A stretch of DNA of 64,000 nt from Rhynochetos jubatus (taxonomy: Eukaryota > Chordata > Aves > Eurypygiformes > Rhynochetidae). Position numbers and translations under genes: made by a program. Shown piece by piece: positions 10,300-22,398 of the stretch. Where the stretch lies: positions 310,001 to 374,000 of the forward strand of contig CM050665.1 in the NCBI GenBank assembly GCA_027574665.1. Reading direction: 5' to 3'. Position 1 is the first letter of the stretch, and each line of letters starts with the position of its first letter. Under the pieces are notes generated by a model that saw only the letters and a list, made by a program, of their open reading frames with translations, ran no database searches and was not told the DNA's origin.

Positions 10300-12954
10300 C
10301 TGGAGCTGTGGGCTTTCTGGTTCTCCGGACCCTAACCCTAACCCTAACCCTAGAAGTTGCCGACCGCGGTTTCCGGCCACGGCCCCCCCTGGGTTCTGGC
10401 TAGGAAAGCAGGGGAAGGAGCCATGTCTGTGCAGTGTCGTGCTCCTCTTGGCAGGCCTTTGCAATCCCAATTATCCCTGGAGCTGTGGGCTTTCTGGTTC
10501 TCCGGACCCTAACCCTAACCCTAACCCTAGAAGTTGCCGACCGTGGTTTCCGGCCACGGCCCCCCCCGGGTTCTGGCTAGGAAAGCAGGGGAAGGAGCCA
10601 TGTCTGTGCAGTGTCGTGCTCCTCTTGGCAGGCCTTTGCAATCCCAATTATCCCTGGAGCTGTGGGCTTTCTGGTTCTCCGGACCCTAACCCTAACCCTA
10701 ACCCTAGAAGTTGCCGACCGCGGTTTCCGGCCACGGCCCCCCCGGGGTTCTGGCTTGGAGAGCAGTGGAAGGAGCCATGTCGGTGCAGTGTCGTGCTCCT
10801 CTTGGCAGGCCTTTGCAATCCCAATTATCCCTGGAGCTGTGGGCTTTCTGGTTCTCCGGACCCTAACCCTAACCCTAACCCTAGAAGTTGCCGACCGCGG
10901 TTTCCGGCCACGGCCCCCCCTGGGTTCTGGCTAGGAAAGCTGGGGAAGGAGCCATGTCTGTGCAGTGTCGTGCTCCTCTTGGCAGGCCTTTGCAATCCCA
11001 ATTATCCCTGGAGCTGTGGGCTTTCTGGTTCTCCGGACCCTAACCCTAACCCTAACCCTAGAAGTTGCCGACCGCGGTTTCCGGCCACGGCCCCCCCCGG
11101 GTTCTGGCTAGGAAAGCAGGGGAAGGAGCCATGTCTGTGCAGTGTCGTGCTCCTCTTGGCAGGCCTTTGCAATCCCAATTATCCCTGGAGCTGTGGGCTA
11201 TCTGGTTCTCTGGACCCTAACCCTAACCCTAACCCTAACCCTAGAAGTTGCCGACCGCGGTTTCCGGCCACGGCCCCCACGGGGTTCTGGCTAGGAAAGC
11301 AGGGGAAGGAGCCATGTCTGTGCAGTGTCGTGCTCCTCTTGGCAGGCCTTTGCAATCCCAATTATCCCTGGAGCTGTGGGCTTTCTGGTTCTCCGGACCC
11401 TAACCCTAACCCTAACCCTAGAAGTTGCCGACCGCGGTTTCCGGCCACGGCCCCCCCCGGGTTCTGGCTAGGAAAGCAGGGGAAGGAGCCATGTCTGTGC
11501 CGTGTCGTGCTCCTCTTGGCAGGCCTTTGCAATCCCAATTATCCCTGGAGCTGTGGGCTTTCTGGTTCTCCAGACCCTAACCCTAACCCTAACCCTAGAA
11601 GTTGCCGACCGTGGTTTCCGGCCACGGCCCCCCCCGGGTTCTGGCTAGGAAAGCTGGGGAAGGAGCCATGTCTGTGCAGTGTCGTGCTCCTCTTGGCAGG
11701 CCTTTGCAATCCCAATTATCCCTGGAGCTGTGGGCTTTCTGGTTCTCCGGACCCTAACCCTAACCCTAACCCTAGAAGTTGCCGACCGCGGTTTCTGGGC
11801 ATGGCCCCCCCTGGGTTCTGGCTAGGAAAGCTGGGGAAGGAGCCATGTCTGTGCAGTGTCGTGCTCCTCTTGGCAGGCCTTTGCAATCCCAATTATCCCT
11901 GGAGCTGTGGGCTTTCTGGTTCTCCGGACCCTAACCCTAACCCTAACCCTAACCCTAGAAGTTGCCGACCGCGGTTTCCGGCCACGGCCCCCCCTGGGTT
12001 CTGGCTAGGAGAGCAGGGGAAGGAGCCATGTCGGTGCAGTGTCGTGCTCCTCTTGGCAGGCCTTTGCAATCCCAATTATCCCTGGAGCTGTGGGCTTTCT
12101 GGTTCTCCAGACCCTAACCCTAACCCTAACCCTAGAAGTTGCCGACCGCGGTTTCCGGCCACGGCCCCCCCGGGGTTCTGGTTAGGAAAGCAGGGGAAGG
12201 AGCCATGTCTGTGCAGTGTTGTGCTCCTCTTGGCAGGCCTTTGCAATCCCAATTATCCCTGGAGCTGTGGGCTTTCTGGTTCTCCGGACCCTAACCCTAA
12301 CCCTAACCCTAGAAGTTGCCGACCGCGGTTTCCGGCCACGGCCCCCCCTGGGTTCTGGCTAGGAAAGCAGGGGAAGGAGCCATGTCGGTGCAGTGTCGTG
12401 CTCCTCTTGGCAGGCCTTTGCAATCCCAATTATCCCTGGAGCTGTGGGCTTTCTGGTTCTCCGGACCCTAACCCTAACCCTAGAAGTTGCTGACCGCGGT
12501 TTCCGGCCACGGCCCCCCCCGGGTTCTGGCTAGGAAAGCAGGGGAAGGAGCCATGTCTGTGCAGTGTTGTGCTCCTCTTGGCAGGCCTTTGCAATCCCAA
12601 TTATCCCTGGAGCTGTGGGCTTTCTGGTTCTCCGGACCCTAACCCTAACCCTAACCCTAGAAGTTGCCGACCGCGGTTTCCGGCCACGGCCCCCCCTGGG
12701 TTCTGGCTAGGAAAGCTGGGGAAGGAGCCATGTCGGTGCAGTGTCGTGCTCCCCTTGGCAGGCCTTTGCAATCCCAATTATCCCTGGAGCTGTGGGCTTT
12801 CTGGTTCTCCGGACCCTAACCCTAACCCTAGAAGTTGCTGACCGCGGTTTCCGGCCACGGCCCCCCCCGGGTTCTGGCTAGGAAAGCAGGGGAAGGAGCC
12901 ATATCTGTGCAGTGTCGTGCTCCTCTTGGCAGGCCTTTGCAATCCCAATTATCT
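10300..12954 (+). repeat. HOR unit C1, 15 monomers (2655 bp)
   Basis: The variant order is repeated exactly 2655 bp downstream (15 x 177). Shared private markers include GCTTGGAGAGCAGTGG near 10753 and 13408, CCCCCACGGGG near 11275 and 13930, GTGCCGTG near 11498 and 14153, and TTCTGGTTAGG near 12177 and 14832, plus the three-run blocks at 12466 and 12814. Its final monomer carries CCATATCTG near 12899. Confidence 0.9.
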
Positions 12955-15609
12955 CTGGAGCTGTGGGCTTTCTGGTTCTCCGGACCCTAACCCTAACCCT
13001 AACCCTAGAAGTTGCCGACCGCGGTTTCCGGCCACGGCCCCCCCTGGGTTCTGGCTAGGAAAGCAGGGGAAGGAGCCATGTCTGTGCAGTGTCGTGCTCC
13101 TCTTGGCAGGCCTTTGCAATCCCAATTATCCCTGGAGCTGTGGGCTTTCTGGTTCTCCGGACCCTAACCCTAACCCTAACCCTAGAAGTTGCCGACCGTG
13201 GTTTCCGGCCACGGCCCCCCCCGGGTTCTGGCTAGGAAAGCAGGGGAAGGAGCCATGTCTGTGCAGTGTCGTGCTCCTCTTGGCAGGCCTTTGCAATCCC
13301 AATTATCCCTGGAGCTGTGGGCTTTCTGGTTCTCCGGACCCTAACCCTAACCCTAACCCTAGAAGTTGCCGACCGCGGTTTCCGGCCACGGCCCCCCCGG
13401 GGTTCTGGCTTGGAGAGCAGTGGAAGGAGCCATGTCGGTGCAGTGTCGTGCTCCTCTTGGCAGGCCTTTGCAATCCCAATTATCCCTGGAGCTGTGGGCT
13501 TTCTGGTTCTCCGGACCCTAACCCTAACCCTAACCCTAGAAGTTGCCGACCGCGGTTTCCGGCCACGGCCCCCCCTGGGTTCTGGCTAGGAAAGCTGGGG
13601 AAGGAGCCATGTCTGTGCAGTGTCGTGCTCCTCTTGGCAGGCCTTTGCAATCCCAATTATCCCTGGAGCTGTGGGCTTTCTGGTTCTCCGGACCCTAACC
13701 CTAACCCTAACCCTAGAAGTTGCCGACCGCGGTTTCCGGCCACGGCCCCCCCCGGGTTCTGGCTAGGAAAGCAGGGGAAGGAGCCATGTCTGTGCAGTGT
13801 CGTGCTCCTCTTGGCAGGCCTTTGCAATCCCAATTATCCCTGGAGCTGTGGGCTATCTGGTTCTCTGGACCCTAACCCTAACCCTAACCCTAACCCTAGA
13901 AGTTGCCGACCGCGGTTTCCGGCCACGGCCCCCACGGGGTTCTGGCTAGGAAAGCAGGGGAAGGAGCCATGTCTGTGCAGTGTCGTGCTCCTCTTGGCAG
14001 GCCTTTGCAATCCCAATTATCCCTGGAGCTGTGGGCTTTCTGGTTCTCCGGACCCTAACCCTAACCCTAACCCTAGAAGTTGCCGACCGCGGTTTCCGGC
14101 CACGGCCCCCCCCGGGTTCTGGCTAGGAAAGCAGGGGAAGGAGCCATGTCTGTGCCGTGTCGTGCTCCTCTTGGCAGGCCTTTGCAATCCCAATTATCCC
14201 TGGAGCTGTGGGCTTTCTGGTTCTCCAGACCCTAACCCTAACCCTAACCCTAGAAGTTGCCGACCGTGGTTTCCGGCCACGGCCCCCCCCGGGTTCTGGC
14301 TAGGAAAGCTGGGGAAGGAGCCATGTCTGTGCAGTGTCGTGCTCCTCTTGGCAGGCCTTTGCAATCCCAATTATCCCTGGAGCTGTGGGCTTTCTGGTTC
14401 TCCGGACCCTAACCCTAACCCTAACCCTAGAAGTTGCCGACCGCGGTTTCTGGGCATGGCCCCCCCTGGGTTCTGGCTAGGAAAGCTGGGGAAGGAGCCA
14501 TGTCTGTGCAGTGTCGTGCTCCTCTTGGCAGGCCTTTGCAATCCCAATTATCCCTGGAGCTGTGGGCTTTCTGGTTCTCCGGACCCTAACCCTAACCCTA
14601 ACCCTAACCCTAGAAGTTGCCGACCGCGGTTTCCGGCCACGGCCCCCCCTGGGTTCTGGCTAGGAGAGCAGGGGAAGGAGCCATGTCGGTGCAGTGTCGT
14701 GCTCCTCTTGGCAGGCCTTTGCAATCCCAATTATCCCTGGAGCTGTGGGCTTTCTGGTTCTCCAGACCCTAACCCTAACCCTAACCCTAGAAGTTGCCGA
14801 CCGCGGTTTCCGGCCACGGCCCCCCCGGGGTTCTGGTTAGGAAAGCAGGGGAAGGAGCCATGTCTGTGCAGTGTTGTGCTCCTCTTGGCAGGCCTTTGCA
14901 ATCCCAATTATCCCTGGAGCTGTGGGCTTTCTGGTTCTCCGGACCCTAACCCTAACCCTAACCCTAGAAGTTGCCGACCGCGGTTTCCGGCCACGGCCCC
15001 CCCTGGGTTCTGGCTAGGAAAGCAGGGGAAGGAGCCATGTCGGTGCAGTGTCGTGCTCCTCTTGGCAGGCCTTTGCAATCCCAATTATCCCTGGAGCTGT
15101 GGGCTTTCTGGTTCTCCGGACCCTAACCCTAACCCTAGAAGTTGCTGACCGCGGTTTCCGGCCACGGCCCCCCCCGGGTTCTGGCTAGGAAAGCAGGGGA
15201 AGGAGCCATGTCTGTGCAGTGTTGTGCTCCTCTTGGCAGGCCTTTGCAATCCCAATTATCCCTGGAGCTGTGGGCTTTCTGGTTCTCCGGACCCTAACCC
15301 TAACCCTAACCCTAGAAGTTGCCGACCGCGGTTTCCGGCCACGGCCCCCCCTGGGTTCTGGCTAGGAAAGCTGGGGAAGGAGCCATGTCGGTGCAGTGTC
15401 GTGCTCCCCTTGGCAGGCCTTTGCAATCCCAATTATCCCTGGAGCTGTGGGCTTTCTGGTTCTCCGGACCCTAACCCTAACCCTAGAAGTTGCTGACCGC
15501 GGTTTCCGGCCACGGCCCCCCCCGGGTTCTGGCTAGGAAAGCAGGGGAAGGAGCCATATCTGTGCAGTGTCGTGCTCCTCTTGGCAGGCCTTTGCAATCC
15601 CAATTATCT
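12955..15609 (+). repeat. HOR unit C2, 15 monomers (2655 bp)
   Basis: This is the second near-identical copy of the 15-mer. It starts with TTATCTCTGG (12951), a change also present at the start of the third copy (about 15606) but not at the corresponding place in the first copy (about 10296). That pattern indicates the duplication register and the order of copying. The copies look almost identical by eye, so the event is recent relative to the general divergence of monomers. Confidence 0.9.
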
Positions 15610-16353
15610 CTGGAGCTGTGGGCTTTCTGGTTCTCCGGACCCTAACCCTAACCCTAACCCTAGAAGTTGCCGACCGCGGTTTCCGGCCACGGCCCCCCCT
15701 GGGTTCTGGCTAGGAAAGCTGGGGAAGGAGCCATGTCTGTGCAGTGTCGTGCTCCTCTTGGCAGGCCTTTGCAATCCCAATTATCCCTGGAGCTGTGGGC
15801 TTTCTGGTTCTCCGGACCCTAACCCTAACCCTAACCCTAACCCTAGAAGTTGCCGACCGCGGTTTCCGGCCACAGCCCCCCCTGGGTTCTGGCTAGGAGA
15901 GCAGGGGAAGGAGCCATGTCGGTGCAGTGTCGTGCTCCTCTTGGCAGGCCTTTGCAATCCCAATTATCCCTGGAGCTGTGGGCTTTCTGGTTCTCCGGAC
16001 CCTAACCCTAACCCTAACCCTAGAAGTTGCCGACCGCGGTTTCCGGCCACGGCCCCCCCTGGGTTCTGGTTAGGAAAGCAGGGGAAGGAGCCATGTCTGT
16101 GCAGTGTTGTGCTCCTCTTGGCAGGCCTTTGCAATCCCAATTATCCCTGGAGCTGTGGGCTTTCTGGTTCTCCGGACCCTAACCCTAACCCTAACCCTAG
16201 AAGTTGCCGACCGCGGTTTCCGGCCACGGCCCCCCCTGGGTTCTGGCTAGGAAAGCAGGGGAAGGAGCCATGTCGGTGCAGTGTCGTGCTCCTCTTGGCA
16301 GGCCTTTGCAATCCCAATTATCCCTGGAGCTGTGGGCTTTCTGGTTCTCCGGA
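15610..16353 (+). repeat. HOR unit C3, copy lacking eight monomers
   Basis: It begins like units C1 and C2 and ends at the same three-run block, but the distance from start to block is 744 bp instead of 2166 bp. The 1422-bp difference equals eight monomers including five-hexamer ones. Monomer phase is kept at the joint, as expected for unequal exchange or single-strand annealing between homologous monomers (inference). Confidence 0.83.
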
Positions 16354-17232
16354 CCCTAACCCTAACCCTAGAAGTTGCTGACCGCGGTTTCCGGCCACGG
16401 CCCCCCCCGGGTTCTGGCTAGGAAAGCAGGGGAAGGAGCCATGTCTGTGCAGTGTTGTGCTCCTCTTGGCAGGCCTTTGCAATCCCAATTATCCCTGGAG
16501 CTGTGGGCTTTCTGGTTCTCCGGACCCTAACCCTAACCCTAACCCTAGAAGTTGCCGACCGCGGTTTCCGGCCACGGCCCCCCCTGGGTTCTGGCTAGGA
16601 AAGCTGGGGAAGGAGCCATGTCTGTGCAGTGTCGTGCTCCTCTTGGCAGGCCTTTGCAATCCCAATTATCCCTGGAGCTGTGGGCTTTCTGGTTCTCCGG
16701 ACCCTAACCCTAACCCTAACCCTAGAAGTTGCCGACCGCGGTTTCTGGCCACGGCCCCCCCTGGGTTCTGGCTAGGAAAGCTGGGGAAGGAGCCATGTCT
16801 GTGCAGTGTCGTGCTCCTCTTGGCAGGCCTTTGCAATCCCAATTATCCCTGGAGCTGTGGGCTTTCTGATTCTCCGGACCCTAACCCTAACCCTAACCCT
16901 AGAAGTTGCCGACCGCGGTTTCCGGCCACGGCCCCCCCTGGGTTCTGGCTAGGAAAGCTGGGGAAGGAGCCATGTCTGTGCAGTGTCGTGCTCCTCTTGG
17001 CAGGCCTTTGCAATCCCAATTATCCCTGGAGCTGTGGGCTTTCTGGTTCTCCGGACCCTAACCCTAACCCTAACCCTAGAAGTTGCCGACCGCGGTTTCC
17101 GGCCACGGCCCCCCCTGGGTTCTGGCTAGGAAAGCTGGGGAAGGAGCCATGTCGGTGCAGTGTCGTGCTCCTCTTGGCAGGCCTTTGCAATCCCAATTAT
17201 CCCTGGAGCTGTGGGCTTTCTGGTTCTCCGGA
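16354..17232 (+). repeat. HOR unit, 5 monomers (879 bp), copy 1
   Basis: The unit begins with a three-run telomeric block. Its length is 885 minus one hexamer (879 bp), because one of its five monomers lacks a hexamer. A TTTCTGGCCACGG monomer near 16741 is repeated at 17620. A private change, TTTCTGATTC, lies near 16864. Confidence 0.86.
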
Positions 17233-18111
17233 CCCTAACCCTAACCCTAGAAGTTGCTGACCGCGGTTTCCGGCCACGGCCCCCCCCGGGTTCTGGCTAG
17301 GAAAGCAGGGGAAGGAGCCATATCTGTGCAGTGTCGTGCTCCTCTTGGCAGGCCTTTGCAATCCCAATTATCCCTGGAGCTGTGGGCTTTCTGGTTCTCC
17401 GGACCCTAACCCTAACCCTAACCCTAGAAGTTGCCGACCGCGGTTTCCGGCCACGGCCCCCCCTGGGTTCTGGCTAGGAAAGCTGGGGAAGGAGCCATGT
17501 CTGTGCAGTGTCGTGCTCCTCTTGGCAGGCCTTTGCAATCCCAATTATCCCTGGAGCTGTGGGCTTTCTGGTTCTCCGGACCCTAACCCTAACCCTAACC
17601 CTAGAAGTTGCCGACCGCGGTTTCTGGCCACGGCCCCCCCTGGGTTCTGGCTAGGAAAGCTGGGGAAGGAGCCATGTCGGTGCAGTGTCGTGCTCCTCTT
17701 GGCAGGCCTTTGCAATCCCAATTATCCCAGGAGCTGTGGGCTTTCTGGTTCTCCGGACCCTAACCCTAACCCTAACCCTAGAAGTTGCCGACCGCGGTTT
17801 CCGGCCACGGCCCCCCCTGGGTTCTGGCTAGGAAAGCTGGGGAAGGAGCCATGTCGGTGCAGTGTCGTGCTCCTCTTGGCAGGCCTTTGCAATCCCAATT
17901 ATCCCTGGAGCTGTGGGCTTTCTGGTTCTCCGGACCCTAACCCTAACCCTAACCCTAGAAGTTGCCGACCGCGGTTTCCGGCCACGGCCCCCCCCGGGTT
18001 CTGGCTAGGAAATCAGGGGAAGGAGCCATGTCTGTGCAGTGTCGTGCTCCTCTTGGCAGGCCTTTGCAATCCCAATTATCCCTGGAGCTGTGGGCTTTCT
18101 GGTTCTCCGGA
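17233..18111 (+). repeat. HOR unit, 5 monomers (879 bp), copy 2
   Basis: This is the second copy of the 879-bp unit, and a third three-run block starts exactly 879 bp on, at 18112. Private changes include TTATCCCAGG near 17722 and AAATCAGGGG near 18008. CCATATCTG near 17319 and 18199 marks the same register in successive units. Confidence 0.86.
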
Positions 18112-18236
18112 CCCTAACCCTAACCCTAGAAGTTGCTGACCGCGGTTTCCGGCCACGGCCCCCCCCGGGGTTCTGGCTAGGAAAGCAGGGGAAGGAGCCA
18201 TATCTGTGCAGTGTCGTGCTCCTCTTGGCAGGCCTT

Positions 18237-19120
18237 TGCAATCCCAATTATCCCTGGAGCTGTGGGCTTTCTGGTTCTCCGGACCCTAACCCTAACCCTA
18301 ACCCTAGAAGTTGCCGACCGTGGATTCCGGCCACGGCCCCCCCTGGGTTCTGGCTAGGAAAGCAGGGGAAGGAGCCATGTCTGTGCAGTGTCGTGCTCCT
18401 CTTGGCAGGCCTTTGCAATCCCAATTATCCCTGGAGCTGTGGGCTTTCTGGTTCTCCGGACCCTAACCCTAACCCTAACCCTAGAAGTTGCCGACCGCGG
18501 TTTCTGGGCATGGCCCCCCCTGGGTTCTGGCTAGGAAAGCTGGGGAAGGAGCCATGTCTGTGCAGTGTCGTGCTCCTCTTGGCAGGCCTTTGCAATCCCA
18601 ATTATCCCTGGAGCTGTGGGCTTTCTGGTTCTCCGGACCCTAACCCTAACCCTAACCCTAGAAGTTGCCGACTGCGGTTTCTGGGCATGGCCCCCCCTGG
18701 GTTCTGGCTAGGAAAGCCGGGGAAGGAGCCATGTCGGTGCAGTGTCGTGCTCCTCTTGGCAGGCCTTTGCAATCCCAATTATCCCTGGAGCTGTGGGCTT
18801 TCTGGTTCTCCGGACCCTAAACCTAACCCTAACCCTAGAAGTTGCCGACCGTGGTTTCCGGCCACGGCCCCCCCTGGGTTCTGGCTAGGAAAGCTGGGGA
18901 AGGAGCCATGTCGGTGCAGTGTCGTGCTCCTCTTGGCAGGCCTTTGCAATCCCAATTATCCCTGGAGCTGTGGGCTTTCTGGTTCTCCAGACCCTAACCC
19001 TAACCCTAACCCTAGAAGTTGCCGACCGTGGTTTCCGGCCACGGCCCCCCCTGGGTTCTGGCTAGGAAAGCAGGGGAAGGAGCCATGTCTGTGCAGTGTC
19101 GTGCTCCTTTTGGCAGGCCT
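18237..19120 (+). repeat. HOR unit D, 5 monomers (884 bp), first copy
   Basis: The monomer order is GTGGATTCC, TTTCTGGGCATGG, ACTGCGG (18671), CTAAACCTAACC (about 18818), and then CTCCAGACC (about 18986), ending at the unusual TTTCAATCCC monomer. The same order occurs at 21421-22304, offset by 3184 bp (ACTGCGG at 21855), and in extended form at 22305-23542. This is the first unit of the family seen from the left. Confidence 0.83.
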
Positions 19121-19214
19121 TTCAATCCCAATTATCCGTGGAGCTGTGGGCTTTCTGGTTCTCTGGACCCTAACCCTAACCCTAACGCTAGAAGTTGCCG
19201 ACCGTGGATTCCGG
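19101..19214 (+). repeat. Divergent marker monomer, copy 1
   Basis: This stretch has a cluster of changes found together in only four places in the window: GCTCCTTTTGG for GCTCCTCTTGG, CCTTTCAATCC (one G lost) for CCTTTGCAATCC, TTATCCGTGG for TTATCCCTGG, TTCTCTGGACC for TTCTCCGGACC, and CGTGGATTCC. Unlike the other three copies it has AACGCTAG in its telomeric block and keeps GAAGTTGCC. Confidence 0.9.
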
Positions 19215-21400
19215 CCACGGCCCCCCCTGGGTTCTGGCTAGGAAAGCAGGGGAAGGAGCCATGTCTGTGCAGTGTCGTGCTCCTCTTGGCAGGCCTTTGC
19301 AATCCCAATTATCCCTGGAGCTGTGGGCTTTCTGGTTCTCCGGACCCTAACCCTAACCCTAACCCTAGAAGTTGCCGACCGCGGTTTCTGGGCATGGCCC
19401 CCCCTGGGTTCTGGCTAGGAAAGCTGGGGAAGGAGCCATGTCTGTGCAGTGTCGTGCTCCTCTTGGCAGGCCTTTGCAATCCCAATTATCCCTGGAGCTG
19501 TGGGCTTTCTGGTTCTCCGGACCCTAACCCTAACCCTAACCCTAGAAGTTGCCGACCGCGGTTTCCGGCCACGGCCCCCCCTGGGTTCTGGCTAGGAAAG
19601 CAGGGGAAGGAGCCATGTCTGTGCAGTGTCGTGCTCCTCTTGGCAGGCCTTTGCAATCCCAATTATCCCTGGAGCTGTGGGCTTTCTGGTTCTCCGGACC
19701 CTAACCCTAACCCTAACCCTAGAAGTTGCCGACCGCGGTTTCCGGCCACGGCCCCCCCGGGTTTCTGGCTAGGAAAGCTGGGGAAGGAGCCATGTCTGTG
19801 CAGTGTCGTGCTCCTCTTGGCAGGCCTTTGCAATCCCAATTATCCCTGGAGCTGTGGGCTTTCTGGTTCTCTGGACCCTAACCCTAACCCTAACCCTAGA
19901 AGTTGCCGACCGCGGTTTCCGGCCACGGCCCCCCCTGGGTTCTGGCTAGGAAAGCTGGGGAAGGAGCCATGTCTGTGCAGTGTCGTGCTCCTCTTGGCAG
20001 GCCTTTGCAATCCCAATTATCCCTGGAGCTGTGGGCTTTCTGGTTCTCCGGACCCTAACCCTAACCCTAACCCTAGAAGTTGCCGACCGCGGTTTCTGGC
20101 CACGGCCCCCCCTGGGTTCTGGCTAGGAAAGCTGGGGAAGGAGCCATGTCGGTGCAGTGTCGTGCTCCTCTTGGCAGGCCTTTGCAATCCCAATTATCCC
20201 TGGAGCTGTGGGCTTTCTGGTTCTCCGGACCCTAACCCTAACCCTAACCCTAGAAGTTGCCGACCGCGGTTTCCGGCCACGGCCCCCCCGGGGTTCTGGC
20301 TAGGAAAGCTGGGGAAGGAGCCATGTCTGTGCAGTGTCGTGCTCCTCTTGGCAGGCCTTTGCAATCCCAATTATCCCTGGAGCTGTGGGCTTTCTGGTTC
20401 TCCGGACCCTAACCCTAACCCTAACCCTAGAAGTTGCCGACCGTGGATTCCGGCCACGGCCCCCCCTGGGTTCTGGCTAGGATAGCTGGGGAAGGAGCCA
20501 TGTCTGTGCAGTGTCGTGCTCCTCTTGGCAGGCCTTTGCAATCCCAATTATCCCTGGAGCTGTGGGCTTTCTGGTTCTCCGGACCCTAACCCTAACCCTA
20601 ACCCTAGAAGTTGCCGACCGCGGTTTCTGGGCATGGCCCCCCCTGGGTTCTGGCTAGGAAAGCTGGGGAAGGAGCCATGTCGGTGCAGTGTCGTGCTCCT
20701 CTTGGCAGGCCTTTGCAATCCCAATTATCCCTGGAGCTGTGGGCTTTCTGGTTCTCCGGACCCTAACCCTAACCCTAACCCTAGAAGTTGCCGACCGCGG
20801 TTTCCGGCCACGGCCCCCCCTGGGTTCTGGCTAGGAAAGCAGGGGAAGGAGCCATGTCGGTGCAGTGTCGTGCTCCTCTTGGCAGGCCTTTGCAATCCCA
20901 ATTATCCCTGGAGCTGTGGGCTTTCTGGTTCTCCGGACCCTAACCCTAACCCTAACCCTAGAAGTTGCCGACCGCGGTTTCCGGCCATGGCCCCCCCTGG
21001 GTTCTGGCTAGGAAAGCTGGGGAAGGAGCCATGTCTGTGCAGTGTTGTGCTCCTCTTGGCAGGCCTTTGCAATCCCAATTATCCCTGGAGCTGTGGGCTT
21101 TCTGGTTCTCCGGACCCTAACCCTAACCCTAACCCTAGAAGTTGCCGACCGCGGTTTCCGGCCACGGCCCCCCCTGGGTTCTGGCTAGGAAAGCTGGGGA
21201 AGGAGCCATGTCGGTGCAGTGTCGTGCTCCTCTTGGCAGGCCTTTGCAATCCCAATTATCCCTGGAGCTGTGGGCTTTCTGGTTCTCCGGACCCTAACCA
21301 TAACCCTAACCCTAGAAGTTGCCGACCGCGGTTTCCGGCCACGGCCCCCCCTGGGTTCTGGCTAGGAAAGCAGGGGAAGGAGCCATGTCTGTGCAGTGTC
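19215..21400 (+). repeat. Segment sharing a 4422-bp offset duplication with 23637-24912
   Basis: From 19215 to about 20490 the variant order matches 23637-24912 at an offset of 4422 bp (about 25 monomers), including TTCTCTGGACC monomers, TTTCTGGCCACGG, and GTGGATTCC at about 20444 against GTTGATTCC at about 24866. After that the left copy has about two monomers more before both reach the ACCATAACC block (about 21298 and 25367). A private CTAGGATAG lies near 20478. Confidence 0.78.
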
Positions 21401-21514
21401 GTGCTCCTTTTGGCAGGCCTTTCAATCCCAATTATCCGTGGAGCTGTGGGCTTTCTGGTTCTCTGGACCCTAACCCTAACCCTAACCCTAGAATTTGCCG
21501 ACCGTGGATTCCGG
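21401..21514 (+). repeat. Divergent marker monomer, copy 2
   Basis: It has the same clustered changes as the copy at 19101, here with an intact telomeric block and with GAATTTGCC replacing GAAGTTGCC. It lies 2300 bp (13 monomers) after copy 1 and sets the start of a 5-monomer unit. Confidence 0.9.
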
Positions 21515-22304
21515 CCACGGCCCCCCCTGGGTTCTGGCTAGGAAAGCAGGGGAAGGAGCCATGTCTGTGCAGTGTCGTGCTCCTCTTGGCAGGCCTTTGC
21601 AATCCCAATTATCCCTGGAGCTGTGGGCTTTCTGGTTCTCCGGACCCTAACCCTAACCCTAACCCTAGAAGTTGCCGACCGCGGTTTCTGGGCATGGCCC
21701 CCCCTGGGTTCTGGCTTGGAAAGCTGGGGAAGGAGCCATGTCTGTGCAGTGTCGTGCTCCTCTTGGCAGGCCTTTGCAATCCCAATTATCCCTGGAGCTG
21801 TGGGCTTTCTGGTTCTCCGGACCCTAACCCTAACCCTAACCCTAGAAGTTGCCGACTGCGGTTTCTGGGCATGGCCCCCCCTGGGTTCTGGCTAGGAAAG
21901 CCGGGGAAGGAGCCATGTCTGTGCAGTGTCGTGCTCCTCTTGGCAGGCCTTTGCAATCCCAATTATCCCTGGAGCTGTGGGCTTTCTGGTTCTCCGGACC
22001 CTAAACCTAACCCTAACCCTAGAAGTTGCCGACCGTGGTTTCCGGCCACGGCCCCCCCTGGGTTCTGGCTAGGAAAGCTGGGGAAGGAGCCATGTCGGTG
22101 CAGTGTCGTGCTCCTCTTGGCAGGCCTTTGCAATCCCAATTATCCCTGGAGCTGTGGGCTTTCTGGTTCTCCAGACCCTAACCCTAACCCTAACCCTAGA
22201 AGTTGCCGACCGTGGTTTCCGGCCACGGCCCCCCCTGGGTTCTGGCTAGGAAAGCAGGGGAAGGAGCCATGTCTGTGCAGTGTCGTGCTCCTTTTGGCAG
22301 GCCT
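21421..22304 (+). repeat. HOR unit D, 5 monomers (884 bp), second copy
   Basis: This unit is bounded by two divergent marker monomers. It repeats the 18237-19120 order, with CTTGGAAAG near 21715 as a private change. Its length falls one base short of 5 x 177 because the marker monomer has lost a G. Confidence 0.85.
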
Positions 22305-22398
22305 TTCAATCCCAATTATCCGTGGAGCTGTGGGCTTTCTGGTTCTCTGGACCCTAACCCTAACCCTAACCCTAGAATTTGCCGACCGTGGATTCCGG
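22285..22398 (+). repeat. Divergent marker monomer, copy 3
   Basis: This copy matches copy 2, including GAATTTGCC, and lies 884 bp (5 monomers) further on. The interval between them contains the ACTGCGG and AAACCT monomers of the D family. Confidence 0.9.

Larger units (their letters stand above)
12466..18129 (-). repeat. Seven monomers with a shortened, three-run telomeric block
   Basis: Telomeric blocks of only 18 bp lie at 12466, 12814, 15121, 15469, 16354, 17233 and 18112. I saw this form only in this 5.7-kb interval. The first two pairs (12466/12814 and 15121/15469) are exactly 2655 bp apart, and the last three are 879 bp apart, so one deletion event was copied by higher-order duplication. 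Each is followed by AAGTTGCTGACC. With three GGG runs, the block alone lacks the four runs needed for a standard one-molecule quadruplex. Confidence 0.9.
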
